NCBI RefSeq assembly: GCF_026342835.1
Contig: NZ_JAPEMI010000002.1
Span: 1,302,001 to 1,366,000, forward strand
DNA length: 64,000 nt
Direction: 5' to 3'
From: Streptomyces sp. NBC_00154
GTDB lineage: Bacteria > Actinomycetota > Actinomycetes > Streptomycetales > Streptomycetaceae
The notes beneath the pieces are model-generated. The model saw only the letters and a list, made by a program, of their open reading frames with translations, was not told the origin of the DNA and did not search any database. Positions 26,436 through 33,967 of the stretch are shown piece after piece; position 1 is the first letter of the stretch, and each line of letters begins with the position of its first letter. Both the position numbers and the translations under genes were made by a program.

Positions 26436-27152
26436 ATGAGCACGCGTACCGTCGCAGTGACCGCCGCCGCAGTGGGCGTCGCGGTCCTTGCCATCACCGG
26501 CATCACCTACGCCTCGAACGACGAATCCACCCCGTCCGCCTCGTCCCAGCAGGCCCGTCCGCCCGTCCAGAAGGCCGCCCCACCCGCGCAGAAGGCTGCG
26601 CCCCCCGTCCGACAGGCGCCCCCGGCCGCGGCTCCCCTGGGTGAAGACGCCAGCAAGAGCAACGGCGGCGAGGGTCGTGGTGGTGACGGCGGTGGCGATG
26701 ACGGCGGGTATGGCGGTGGTGACGACGGTGGTGGTGACGGCGGGTATGGCGGTGGTGACGACGGAGGTTACGGCGGTGGTGGTGACGGCGGTTACGGCGG
26801 TGGTGGCGACCGTGGATACGGCGGTGGTGGTGGGGGCGGTTACGGGGGCGGCTACGGCGGCAAGGACGAGGGATGGATCCAATTCAACGACCGGACGTAC
26901 TCCGCAGCCGCGGACGGGTGCATCACCGCGGCCAGCGGACTGGGCTCCTCGAGCTTCAGCATCAGCAATGACAGCCGGAAGGTTGTCGAGGTCTATCGTG
27001 GGGCCACCTGCGACAACGGCTCTCCTGTCGCCACTGTCGGTCCCTACGGCAGCACCCATGGCGTCGTGACGCCCACCGTCCAAGGGGGCCTGTTCCTCAA
27101 TGACGGCGTCGTGGGCAGCTTCCGGGTGATCGGCGACCACGGCGGGTGGTAG
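26436..27152 (+). CDS. secreted glycine-rich repeat protein, copy 1
   Basis: A 238-residue protein with a signal peptide at residues 1-28 (MSTRTVAVTAAAVGVAVLAI, ending TYAS). A Pro/Ala/Gln-rich stretch (~33-72) leads into a Gly-Gly-Tyr/Asp repeat block (~75-145, units such as GGYGGGDDGG). The C-terminal domain of ~90 residues has one Cys pair (DGCITAASGLGS, GATCDNGSPVAT) and is closely related to the protein at 38791. The glycine-rich part is probably disordered or cohesive and the C-terminal domain folded. Function unknown; an extracellular matrix or surface role is only an inference. GGGAGAAG precedes the ATG. Confidence 0.8.
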   Translation: MSTRTVAVTAAAVGVAVLAITGITYASNDESTPSASSQQARPPVQKAAPPAQKAAPPVRQAPPAAAPLGEDASKSNGGEGRGGDGGGDDGGYGGGDDGGGDGGYGGGDDGGYGGGGDGGYGGGGDRGYGGGGGGGYGGGYGGKDEGWIQFNDRTYSAAADGCITAASGLGSSSFSISNDSRKVVEVYRGATCDNGSPVATVGPYGSTHGVVTPTVQGGLFLNDGVVGSFRVIGDHGGW

Positions 27153-27172
27153 TCGCGCCACTCCATCACATG

Positions 27173-27207
27173 GAAACCCCGGCCCGTCGGAATCGGGCCG
27201 GGGTTTC
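27173..27207 (+). terminator. terminator of glycine-rich gene 1
   Basis: A perfect 14-bp stem, GAAACCCCGGCCCG (27173-27186) with its complement (27194-27207), and a 7-base loop. The same sequence recurs at 39379-39413. Confidence 0.88.
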
Positions 27208-27575
27208 TGGCGTGGGAATGCCCTCCGGTGCATGTCCGCCTGGAATCCTGCGTCAACGCCGAAGGGCTCAACGGTCGCCGGCCGGACATCGTCCGCTTCG
27301 GCGAAACCGAGGTCCAATGGCAGAGCTACCCGCCGTCGAGACAGGAGATCGGCCAGTCGGTGAAGCCCGCGAGTACCTTGCCGTCGCACGTCAGTTGATG
27401 GCCCTGAAGTGCAAAGGGGTGCTTCACCGCGGTCCGAACCCGCCACATGCCTACCGTGTCCGTACGCCGCGGAGGTAAATGTCCCGTCTCGCTCAATCGA
27501 GTTGCATTCTCGCTGGGGGTCCGGCCCGTCTGCTCGCTGTTTTCCTGCCCGCCGGCATGGTGCAGGGTGGATGTC
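27208..27575. other. intergenic region
   Basis: About 370 bases. A plus-strand stretch from 27230 to 27400 (GLNGRRPDIVRFGETEVQW) looks protein-like but is not recognised and is not preceded by a convincing start. Confidence 0.35.
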
Positions 27576-28367
27576 ATGTTTGCCGATCATCAGGAGTACG
27601 ACGTAGTTGTCACGGCCGTGGCTCCGGTGGGGGCCGCCGTCCACGTGGACGGGCACGATGGCTTCATCGACCGGACCAAACACCCCTCATGGTGGTCGGA
27701 CACGCCCCACGCCGCGGTCGGCGACCGGATGCGCGCGGTGGTACTGGACGCCTCCAGGACCCCGTCACGGTTCAGCGCCCTGCCGAGCGATATGCAGACC
27801 GCTCGGAGTCTGCGTCATACCGAACCGCTGGTGCGCCTCTGTCCGCCGACTGACGGCGGCCGAACCGTGAAGTGGTCCGCTGTGGAGGAGGCGTTGGGCG
27901 TCGCCTTGCCGGCTGACTACAAGCGGCTCGTTCAAATGTACGGTGGAGGGCTCTTCGCGGGGGTGCTCTGGCTGCTGGAACCGGGCTGCCCGGATGAGAT
28001 GTACGACCTGGTCGCCCAGGCCGCGGAACGCGAGGAGATCCTCGCCGAACTCTGGGAAGCAGGGGAGGGCAAGCCGTCGGAACTCCATGAGAGCAACGCG
28101 AGGCTGGTGCCCTGGGGGTACGCGGAAGGTGCCGGACACTTCCTCTACTGGCTGGTCCGGCCAGGTGTCGAGCCGGAGGAATGGACCGTCATCCTCAATG
28201 AGGGACGCGGCCCTCTCTGGGAGGCCTATCCGGTGTCGTGCAGTCAGTTCCTCCTCGATGTGGTGGCCGGCACGACGACGTCGTTCTACTTCACCGACCT
28301 CGACGACGTCGTTGACCCGGAGGACGGGACTCGTTTCGCACCCAACTCGCAGATCCTCAGCCAGTAA
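27576..28367 (+). CDS. SMI1/KNR4 family protein
   Basis: A 263-residue cytoplasmic protein starting MFADHQEYDVVVTAVAPVGA. The first ~70 residues form a beta-rich domain, and the SMI1/KNR4 fold follows from ~95 (VKWSAVEEALGVALPADYKRLVQMYGGGLF, ESNARLVPWGYAEGAGHFLYWL). In bacteria this fold is frequent in immunity proteins against polymorphic or contact-dependent toxins. No toxin gene is adjacent here, so the immunity role is only a possibility. The chosen start is preceded by AGGGTGG; the longer frame to 27447 is unlikely. Confidence 0.78.
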   Translation: MFADHQEYDVVVTAVAPVGAAVHVDGHDGFIDRTKHPSWWSDTPHAAVGDRMRAVVLDASRTPSRFSALPSDMQTARSLRHTEPLVRLCPPTDGGRTVKWSAVEEALGVALPADYKRLVQMYGGGLFAGVLWLLEPGCPDEMYDLVAQAAEREEILAELWEAGEGKPSELHESNARLVPWGYAEGAGHFLYWLVRPGVEPEEWTVILNEGRGPLWEAYPVSCSQFLLDVVAGTTTSFYFTDLDDVVDPEDGTRFAPNSQILSQ

Positions 28368-28469
28368 GAGCAGATGGTGAGGCCAGGACCGACCATTCGG
28401 GCTTGCTGTTCCGCGGCGACTGCGTTCCTCGGTTCGAGTTCTGGCATCTCAGAAAATAGTAGCCATGGA

Positions 28470-28490
28470 CATGGTAGCCATGTACTCTAT
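28470..28490 (+). promoter_or_regulatory. operator and -10 box of the MarR gene
   Basis: A perfect 13-bp palindrome, CATGGTAGCCATG (28470-28482), is directly followed by TACTCTAT (28483-28490). The MarR ATG starts 6 bases later, so the transcript is probably leaderless and the palindrome would block the promoter when bound. Confidence 0.65.
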
Positions 28491-28495
28491 CTGGC

Positions 28496-28990
28496 ATGAG
28501 CAAGGGTTCACCGGGCCCCACGCCCGGCTTCCTGGTATGGCGGCTCGCCAACAAGTGGCGCGTCGCGGTCGATCGAGCGGTGGCTCCGCTGGGCCTCACC
28601 CACGCGCAGTACTCACTGGTCGCGTCGCTGTACGGCATGCAGCGCGCCGGCGAGCGGCCCAGTCAGCGTCGGCTCGCCGACCACACCGGCCTGGAGGCGC
28701 TGTACGTGTCGAAGCTGGCGCGCGCCCTGGAGTCGGCCGACCTGATCGAGCGCACCCGCGATCCCCGCGACCCGCGCGCCGTACAGCTTGCCCTCACCGA
28801 GCAGGGCCAGGTCGTCACCCGGCAGGCCATCGCGGTGGTCCAGGAACTGCTTCAGCAGTTGCTGGAGCCACTCGGCGGCCTCGACGCCCCGCGGGCGCGC
28901 GCGTTCACCGACGAGCTGACGACCCTGCTCGACGCACCTCTCGCTCCATCCGTACCGAACGACGAGAGCACTCAGGGGACAACACCATGA
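28496..28990 (+). CDS. MarR family regulator
   Basis: A 164-residue winged-helix repressor. The DNA-binding part covers ~45-105: LADHTGLEALYVSKLARALESADLIERTRD is the recognition helix plus the start of the wing, and DPRAVQLALTEQGQVV completes it. The N- and C-terminal helices form the dimer. It starts at ATG 28496, only 6 bases after a -10-like box, and a palindrome overlaps the promoter, indicating autorepression. Its stop overlaps the next start (ATGA), so it is co-translated with the following gene. Confidence 0.88.
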   Translation: MSKGSPGPTPGFLVWRLANKWRVAVDRAVAPLGLTHAQYSLVASLYGMQRAGERPSQRRLADHTGLEALYVSKLARALESADLIERTRDPRDPRAVQLALTEQGQVVTRQAIAVVQELLQQLLEPLGGLDAPRARAFTDELTTLLDAPLAPSVPNDESTQGTTP

Positions 28991-29445
28991 CCACCAGCGT
29001 ATCCACCACCACCGCACCCGTTGCCGACGCCCGCGCCCTGGGCCTGGCCCACTACGCCGCCCGCGGCGTCCTGGAGCACGTCCTGGCCGGGCACGACACC
29101 ACGTTTCAGCAGCAGGTCGCCCTGCGCGCCGCCGTCACCGCCGACGCTCCGCAGACGCCGGACGATCTCGTCACCCAGGTGCGGGGCTCCCTCAAGGCCG
29201 ATCCGGCCGACATCCGTGCCACTCTCGACGAGCTGCTGGCCAAGCAGATGCTCGTCGCGGACGGCGCGCACCTTCGCCCCACGGATGCAGGGCGCGAACT
29301 GATCGCCGCCGTCGGCGCGGAGACCGCCCCCATCAGTGCCCGCATCTGGGGCGGGATACCCGCCGAGGACCTGGCCGCCGCCGGCCGTGTCCTCTCCCTG
29401 GTCACCGAGCGCGCCAACGCGGAGCTTGCTGCGCTGACCGCCTGA
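28987..29445 (+). CDS. second winged-helix (MarR-like) protein
   Basis: A 152-residue protein overlapping the MarR stop by four bases. Residues ~35-110 (LRAAVTADAPQTPDDLVTQVRGSLKADPADIRATLDELLAKQMLVADGAHLRPTDAGREL, read in blocks) have winged-helix character, and the C-terminal helix (GRVLSLVTERANAELAAL) resembles MarR dimer helices. It probably acts with or modulates the upstream MarR protein. It lacks a well-conserved wing, so the DNA-binding call is moderate. Confidence 0.65.
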   Translation: MTTSVSTTTAPVADARALGLAHYAARGVLEHVLAGHDTTFQQQVALRAAVTADAPQTPDDLVTQVRGSLKADPADIRATLDELLAKQMLVADGAHLRPTDAGRELIAAVGAETAPISARIWGGIPAEDLAAAGRVLSLVTERANAELAALTA

Positions 29446-29499
29446 CCGAGCGTCGGTCGCGGTTTACGGCGCCGAAGGAGGTCACCGGTGATACGACCT

Positions 29500-29850
29500 G
29501 CAGCGCCCCCAGCAACGCCTACTACACGCACGGGACACCGGCGGAGCGCTGGAAGCGGGCGCAGCTGTTCTTCGACGCCAGGGACTACGCGCCGCGGGCA
29601 CGAGCGCTCGGCGGGCTGGTCAGGAGGTACCCGAGCAGACGGGGCCGCAGCTGCTGCCGGCGCGCCTACTGCTACTCGGACCAACTGCTCTGCGCGGAGG
29701 CCGAGTTACGGATCATCGTGGAGCGCGACCCGGTCGAGCAATACGCCCGGCTGATGCTGGGCCGCACCCAAGAGCGCCAGGGGGCGCACCGAGGAGGCCC
29801 AGTCCCATATGCACTACGGCAAATGGTGGCCGTGCCGGGAAGGATCTGAC
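29500..29850 (+). pseudogene. frameshifted TPR-protein remnant
   Basis: The plus strand reads AERWKRAQLFFDARDYAPRAR, then loses frame at about 29625, where the family block EVPEQTGPQLLPARL continues in another frame. It returns with AEAELRIIVERDPVEQYARL and MLGRTQERQG. These are the blocks of a short Streptomyces tetratricopeptide protein. At least two frameshifts make it non-functional. Confidence 0.65.
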
Positions 29851-30495
29851 ACCCGCGTCTCGGATGTGGCGGCCCGCCCGGTCGACGTGCGAAGGGCTCC
29901 CGGACGGGCTCCACCTCCACGCTGCCCTGGCTGCCCGCGCCAGAGCCGCTGACAGGGCCGGTACTTGAGCTGAACGGGTAAGCCGCGGCCAGCTGCTGGG
30001 CGCACGTCCCTGCGAGTCATGGTCCGTGGCCAGTGACCGCAGGCGCTCATGGGGATCGGCCACCGGATGAACAATCAGGCCTCGTCGCAGACGGCGTGCA
30101 ACTCCCACCCGCTCCATGGTGGGAACCACGCCGGGACGAACGTGTTGAGGAACGAAACCAGTCACCCGTTGCCCCGTCGGTCCGCTCCCGAAGGAAGTCG
30201 GCGTGGCCGTTGCGGTGGGCGTACTCCTGGATCAGCATCACGCAGACCCAGCGCAAGGTGAGGGGAAGGCTACGAGGGGACATGAACGTCTCCTGGAGGT
30301 CGCGCCCGGCCGCCGCTGCGTCGCAGGCTTTGGCCTCAGCCTGAACAATCCGAAGTCCCTCTCGGTATCGATCACGGACGTCCCCACCTTGCTCTGAACG
30401 CCCGAGCCGTCGATACAGCCCGGTGTGCTTGCTCCCGGCAAGAGGCTTGATCGCGGACCACGACTACGCAAACGCCACCGAAGGTCGGGCAGTGT
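29851..30495. other. decayed intergenic region
   Basis: About 640 bases with no intact gene. It contains the DUF664 remnant at 30040-30283. The rest is unassigned. Confidence 0.4.
30040..30283 (-). pseudogene. DinB/DUF664 protein remnant
   Basis: A minus-strand stretch reads MSPRSLPLTLRWVCVMLIQEYAHRNGHADFL (in two overlapping blocks) and RERTDGATGDW. This is the C-terminal helix pair of DUF664 (DinB-like, mycothiol-dependent) proteins, with the conserved EYAHRNGHADFLRE block. The N-terminal two thirds with the first metal ligands are absent and the frame runs on past the usual stop. Confidence 0.6.
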
Positions 30496-31221
30496 TCAAG
30501 CCCACCCGTGCTGTGTGTACCCCTCCCGCAGCGGCCCGCCGAGCAGGTTGAGCACCTGCTCGGCAGCAACCGTCAACGGCGCTGGGTTGCTGTGTTCGGC
30601 CACGGTCCGATGGCCATCCAGCAGGGCCTTGCCCAGTGCCGGATCTGCGCTGAGCAGTCTGCGGGGCAGCCACTTGCCAATGCCGGTCCAGGCCTGGTGG
30701 TACGCGGTGAGGAGGTGCGCCGCCTCACGGAGAGTGAAATCGGCAAGAGAGAGCTGCTCGTACCGGTCGGCCGGCCGGATGTCGATCAGATCGTCCATGA
30801 AGCAGGTGAGGAGATAGCGGCCTCGCTCCCACTCGGTGGGGGTGAGGGCCGGAGGGCCGGCCGCGAGTACCGCTCGGGCCTGTGCCTGGGTACGGGACAC
30901 GTGGTCGTGCGGGTCCATCAGGGACACGCCCTGGTCATAGATGAAGAGGACTGTGCCTCGGCGGCGGGCCCTGTCCCGCTCGAAGGCCGTCGGGACGTCC
31001 GCAAGGGTGTGCAGGAACAGCTCGGCCAAGCGGCCGTCTTGGCGTATCACCTCGCGGCGGCTGGTATCCGAGTCCGGAAGGAGGACAGCCACATCCAGAT
31101 CGCTGTTCGGAGTTGCGCGGCCTTGGGCGGCTGAGCCTCCGAGGATGGCCCCCAGGGCGTGCGGGTAGCGGTTCGTGATCAGGCGGAGAGCTTGGGCTAC
31201 CGGGGCGGTTTGATCATTCAT
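30496..31221 (-). CDS. nucleotidyltransferase domain protein
   Basis: A 241-residue protein with a minimal nucleotidyltransferase domain at residues ~10-115: GGSAAQGRATPNSDLDVAVLLPD carries the GS motif and the DxD metal pair. The C-terminal ~120 residues are helical with a HEPN-like look (SLADFTLREAAHLLTAYHQAWT). Such MNT-HEPN fusions or aminoglycoside-adenylyltransferase-like proteins transfer nucleotides to a partner protein or small molecule. Neither substrate nor partner can be deduced. Starts MNDQTAPVAQALR; no operon partner. Confidence 0.82.
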   Translation of the reverse strand: MNDQTAPVAQALRLITNRYPHALGAILGGSAAQGRATPNSDLDVAVLLPDSDTSRREVIRQDGRLAELFLHTLADVPTAFERDRARRRGTVLFIYDQGVSLMDPHDHVSRTQAQARAVLAAGPPALTPTEWERGRYLLTCFMDDLIDIRPADRYEQLSLADFTLREAAHLLTAYHQAWTGIGKWLPRRLLSADPALGKALLDGHRTVAEHSNPAPLTVAAEQVLNLLGGPLREGYTQHGWA

Positions 31222-31577
31222 GAGTCGTCATCGTGCCAGCGAAGGGGACTCTTCCACCACAGCCGACGCACTCTCAGGTTCACCGTCTCAGTAGCACCCC
31301 AGCAGCAAGTCGACGGGGAGCACCTCCGGTTCGGCTCAACGTGGCGCCCCGACCTGTCCCGTTCTATGGTCGAAGCTGACGGCTGGAGCGGGGCGTGAGC
31401 AGCTACTGTGACGGTAGTTGCGATCGGCGCCGCTCCAGGTACGAGAAGGCCTTCAACGCCGAGCTGCTGGAGTTCCTCAAGAGCTGACCGCCACCCACCC
31501 CAGGCCTGGCGACGCATTCGTGCTTCATGGACGACTGTCCGCCACCGGCCGGAACGACATACCAGGGGAGTCTTGGC
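31222..31577. other. intergenic region with a possible hydrolase tail
   Basis: About 350 bases. A plus-strand stretch ending at 31487 (YEKAFNAELLEFLKS, then stop) resembles the C-terminus of an alpha/beta hydrolase but has no body. Otherwise nothing is seen. Confidence 0.35.
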
Positions 31578-32216
31578 ATGAACGATCCCGGCTACACCAG
31601 CGAGAGCACCGCACTGCTTGTGGTTGACCCGTACAACGACTTCTTGTCCGAGGGCGGGAAGCTGTGGCCGCGAACAAAGGCGGTTGCCGAGCATGTCGGT
31701 CTCCTCGACCACATGCGCCAAGTCTTGGCAGCCGCCCGTGCCTCCCGACTGCGCATCATGTTCGTGCCGCACCGACGGACTTCTCCGGGCGACTACGACA
31801 CGTGGGCGTACCTGTCCCCCTCGCAGGAGGCAACGCGTAAGGGGCAGGTCTTCGCCGCGGGTACATGGGGCGGGGAGTTCCACCCGGACTTCCAGCCGCG
31901 CGAGGGAGAACTTCGCGTGCACGAACACTGGTCCGCCAGCGGCTTCGCCAACACTGACCTGGATTTTCTGCTGAAACAGCATCATGTCTCAAGGATCGTG
32001 CTGATCGGCATGCGGGCGAACACCTGCATCGAAACCACCGCGCGTTTCGCCCAGGAGCTCGGCTATCACGTCACGCTGATCAAGGACGCCAGCGCCGCTT
32101 TCCGCCCTGAGGAGATGCAAGCAACGTTCGAACTCAACGCTCCCACCTATGCCCACGCCATCCTCACCGCGGAGGAATTCATTTCAGGGCTGTCTCATGC
32201 TGCAACCAGTCTCTGA
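31578..32216 (+). CDS. isochorismatase-like cysteine hydrolase
   Basis: A 212-residue cysteine hydrolase starting MNDPGYTSESTALLVVDPYND. The nucleophile is Cys150 in GMRANTCIETTARFA, and Asp17 in VVDPYNDF is the acid/base residue; a Lys occurs before GQVFAAG. The cis-peptide-type VLIGM block precedes the cysteine as in the family. Members hydrolyse isochorismate, nicotinamide or similar amides or esters; the substrate here is unknown. Longer start 31527 is less likely. A truncated IS5 copy lies 100 bases downstream. Confidence 0.87.
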   Translation: MNDPGYTSESTALLVVDPYNDFLSEGGKLWPRTKAVAEHVGLLDHMRQVLAAARASRLRIMFVPHRRTSPGDYDTWAYLSPSQEATRKGQVFAAGTWGGEFHPDFQPREGELRVHEHWSASGFANTDLDFLLKQHHVSRIVLIGMRANTCIETTARFAQELGYHVTLIKDASAAFRPEEMQATFELNAPTYAHAILTAEEFISGLSHAATSL

Positions 32217-32315
32217 GAGCACGACCGGGACTTTCGTCACCATGGATACCTGGCTGCTCTCATGTCTGGACTTGTCGAGCGCGGACCAATGTGGGATTAA
32301 CTCAGTGCACGGCAT

Positions 32316-32476
32316 TGAGGTCTTCTCGGCAACCTGACGGTTGCAGTGCGTGACGACCCGCTGGACGGCGGCATGGTGACCCGGCGTCAGGCATGGAGGC
32401 TTCACGCGTTGACCTGTGTCACCTACACCGCGGTGCTCAATGTCCGTCGGGAGACCGCCGAGAACGTCGCGAGTAG
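32316..32476 (+). mobile_element. IS5-family 5'-end remnant (inverted partial copy)
   Basis: About 160 bases nearly identical, in opposite orientation, to 33679-33880. It includes the noncoding flank (GAGGTCTTCTCGGCAACCTG onward) and the first ~25 codons of the same transposase (MTCVTYTAVLNVRRETAENVA), after which the sequence diverges. It lacks the 61-base hairpin present in the other copy. Confidence 0.85.
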
Positions 32477-32644
32477 GGACGCCTGGCCCGCAACCCCGCC
32501 GGGGAGCTCGTCGGCCCGAGCGTCCCGGGCCGCCACTACGGAGACTGGTGAGCTCGCATGTTCATCCCGACCTGGGAAACTCGCGACAGTTGTATACACG
32601 AAACGCAGCAGCATCAACCCCCAGCCCCCACTTATACTCCCTCG

Positions 32645-32881
32645 ATGAACGACATGCGGTGCACTCAATGCGGTCAGGTCGGGCTTGAGCAGGGCTTTGT
32701 TAGTGACAGTGGCCAGGGCTCCCGCGGGTACGCGCGATGGTTCGGAAGCCTCCTAGAGCGGGGCATAATGGGCATAGCTAAGACGCGAGGCCTGCCGCAA
32801 TGGCAGATCGATGCCTTCCGCTGCCCGAACTGCGCGCACCTGGAACTTTTCGCCGTCCAGCGATTGGACCTTCGTGGGTAA
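32645..32881 (+). CDS. small zinc-ribbon protein
   Basis: A 78-residue protein starting MNDMRCTQCGQVGLEQGFV and ending ELFAVQRLDLRG. Two CxxC pairs (CTQC near residue 6 and CPNC near 62) should hold one zinc. The middle (GQGSRGYARWFGSLLERGIMG) looks like part of a known but unnamed actinobacterial family. TATACT at 32633-32638 lies 6 bases before the ATG, so the message is probably leaderless. The gene sits between two inverted copies of an IS5-family 5' end. Confidence 0.7.
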   Translation: MNDMRCTQCGQVGLEQGFVSDSGQGSRGYARWFGSLLERGIMGIAKTRGLPQWQIDAFRCPNCAHLELFAVQRLDLRG

Positions 32882-32908
32882 CGTCTCGCGACGGTTCGTG
32901 ATCTTCGT

Positions 32909-33733
32909 TCAGGTGGTGCGGCCGTGCTCCATCTGGAGCAGGGCGAGGGCGGCTCGGGCGATTCGGGTGATGCTGCCGGGGTCGAGGCTGACTCTGCGCA
33001 GGGCCTTGAAGGTCACCTTGAACAGGGCATTGGCGCGTTCGGCGACGCCGTGGATGCCGCGGATCACCTTGTTGAACGTCTTCTGCTTGAGGTCGAGTTC
33101 GCGTCCCTGAGGCTTCTTGGCGGGGTGACGGAAGCCAGGGTCAGCGTTCTCGTAGCCGAGGTCGGTCAGGGTCGGGATGCCCAAGGTGGCGGCGAGGCGG
33201 TTCAGCGCGTCGACGAGGCCGTGGGTGCGGGCGCAGGTGGTGTCGTGTTCGCGGCCGGGGCGGACCGGGGAGACCCAGATCGGCCAGCCGTCCGGGGCGG
33301 AGATGACCTGGACGTTGCCACCGTGGTGCCGGTGTTTTCCCGACCACCAGAGGTCTGCTTTGTTGGGGCCGGGGGTGGCGACGCGGTCGGTACGGATGAC
33401 GGTGCCGTCCAGGTTGAGGTGGGTGTATCCGGCGGCCGTCGCGCGCTCCAGGGCGGTGGACAGGTCCGGGGCGTGGTCGGCAAGCACGGTCAGGCCCTCG
33501 TGCAGGTAGCGGTAGGCGGTCGGTGTCGAGATGCCGTTGTCCCGGGCCAGTTGGACGAGCCGGGCCCCGTCGATGGACCACCGCAGCACGAGGACTGCCT
33601 GCTTGAAGGCGCCCAGCGCGCGGGTGCCTCTGCGAGTCCCGAGCCGTTCCCGGTGCTCGTGTAGCGGTTTCGCAACGTGCTCGGCGGTCTCCCGACGAAC
33701 ATTGAGCACCGCGGTGTAGGTGACACAGGTCAA
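32909..33733 (-). CDS. IS5-family transposase
   Basis: A 274-residue DDE transposase from TTG 33733 (LTCVTYTAVLNVRRETAEHVA). An N-terminal helix-turn-helix (ARLVQLARDNGISTPTAYRYL, ~50-75) precedes the catalytic core: first Asp in LNLDGTVIRTDRV, second Asp in TLTDLGYENADPG, Glu within the C-terminal IRGIHGVAERANALFK block. Length matches the IS5/IS1031-type. Intact frame, so possibly functional. Element ends could not be fixed because no clear terminal repeats were found. Confidence 0.88.
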   Translation of the reverse strand: MTCVTYTAVLNVRRETAEHVAKPLHEHRERLGTRRGTRALGAFKQAVLVLRWSIDGARLVQLARDNGISTPTAYRYLHEGLTVLADHAPDLSTALERATAAGYTHLNLDGTVIRTDRVATPGPNKADLWWSGKHRHHGGNVQVISAPDGWPIWVSPVRPGREHDTTCARTHGLVDALNRLAATLGIPTLTDLGYENADPGFRHPAKKPQGRELDLKQKTFNKVIRGIHGVAERANALFKVTFKALRRVSLDPGSITRIARAALALLQMEHGRTT

Positions 33734-33736
33734 CGC

Positions 33737-33797
33737 GTGAAGCCTCTGGTGCTGGGGAACGTGATATTTGCAGACCTGTTCCTACCAGGGGCTTCAC
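33737..33797 (-). repeat. 61-base hairpin in the IS5 leader
   Basis: GTGAAGCC (33737-33744) and GGCTTCAC (33790-33797) are the outer arms; inner segments CTGGT/ACCAG and GGAAC/GTTCC pair in order. It lies immediately upstream of the transposase start and is missing from the partial copy at 32316-32476. Confidence 0.7.
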
Positions 33798-33967
33798 TCA
33801 TGCCTGACGCCGGGTCACCATGCCACCGTCCAGCGGGTCGTCACGCACTGCAACCGTCAGGTTGCCGAGAAGACCTCATTGAGTCTCGTGTCCTGCCTCA
33901 CCATCGAAAGTCGCCGTATTAGCGTGGCATCGGTGGGGGCGGTCCGCTCAACCAGGGAGATGCACCG

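Noticed and set aside
26650..26860. GGT/GGC repeats as a possible CRISPR or satellite
   Set aside because: They encode the Gly/Tyr/Asp block of a secreted protein and vary in length in frame.
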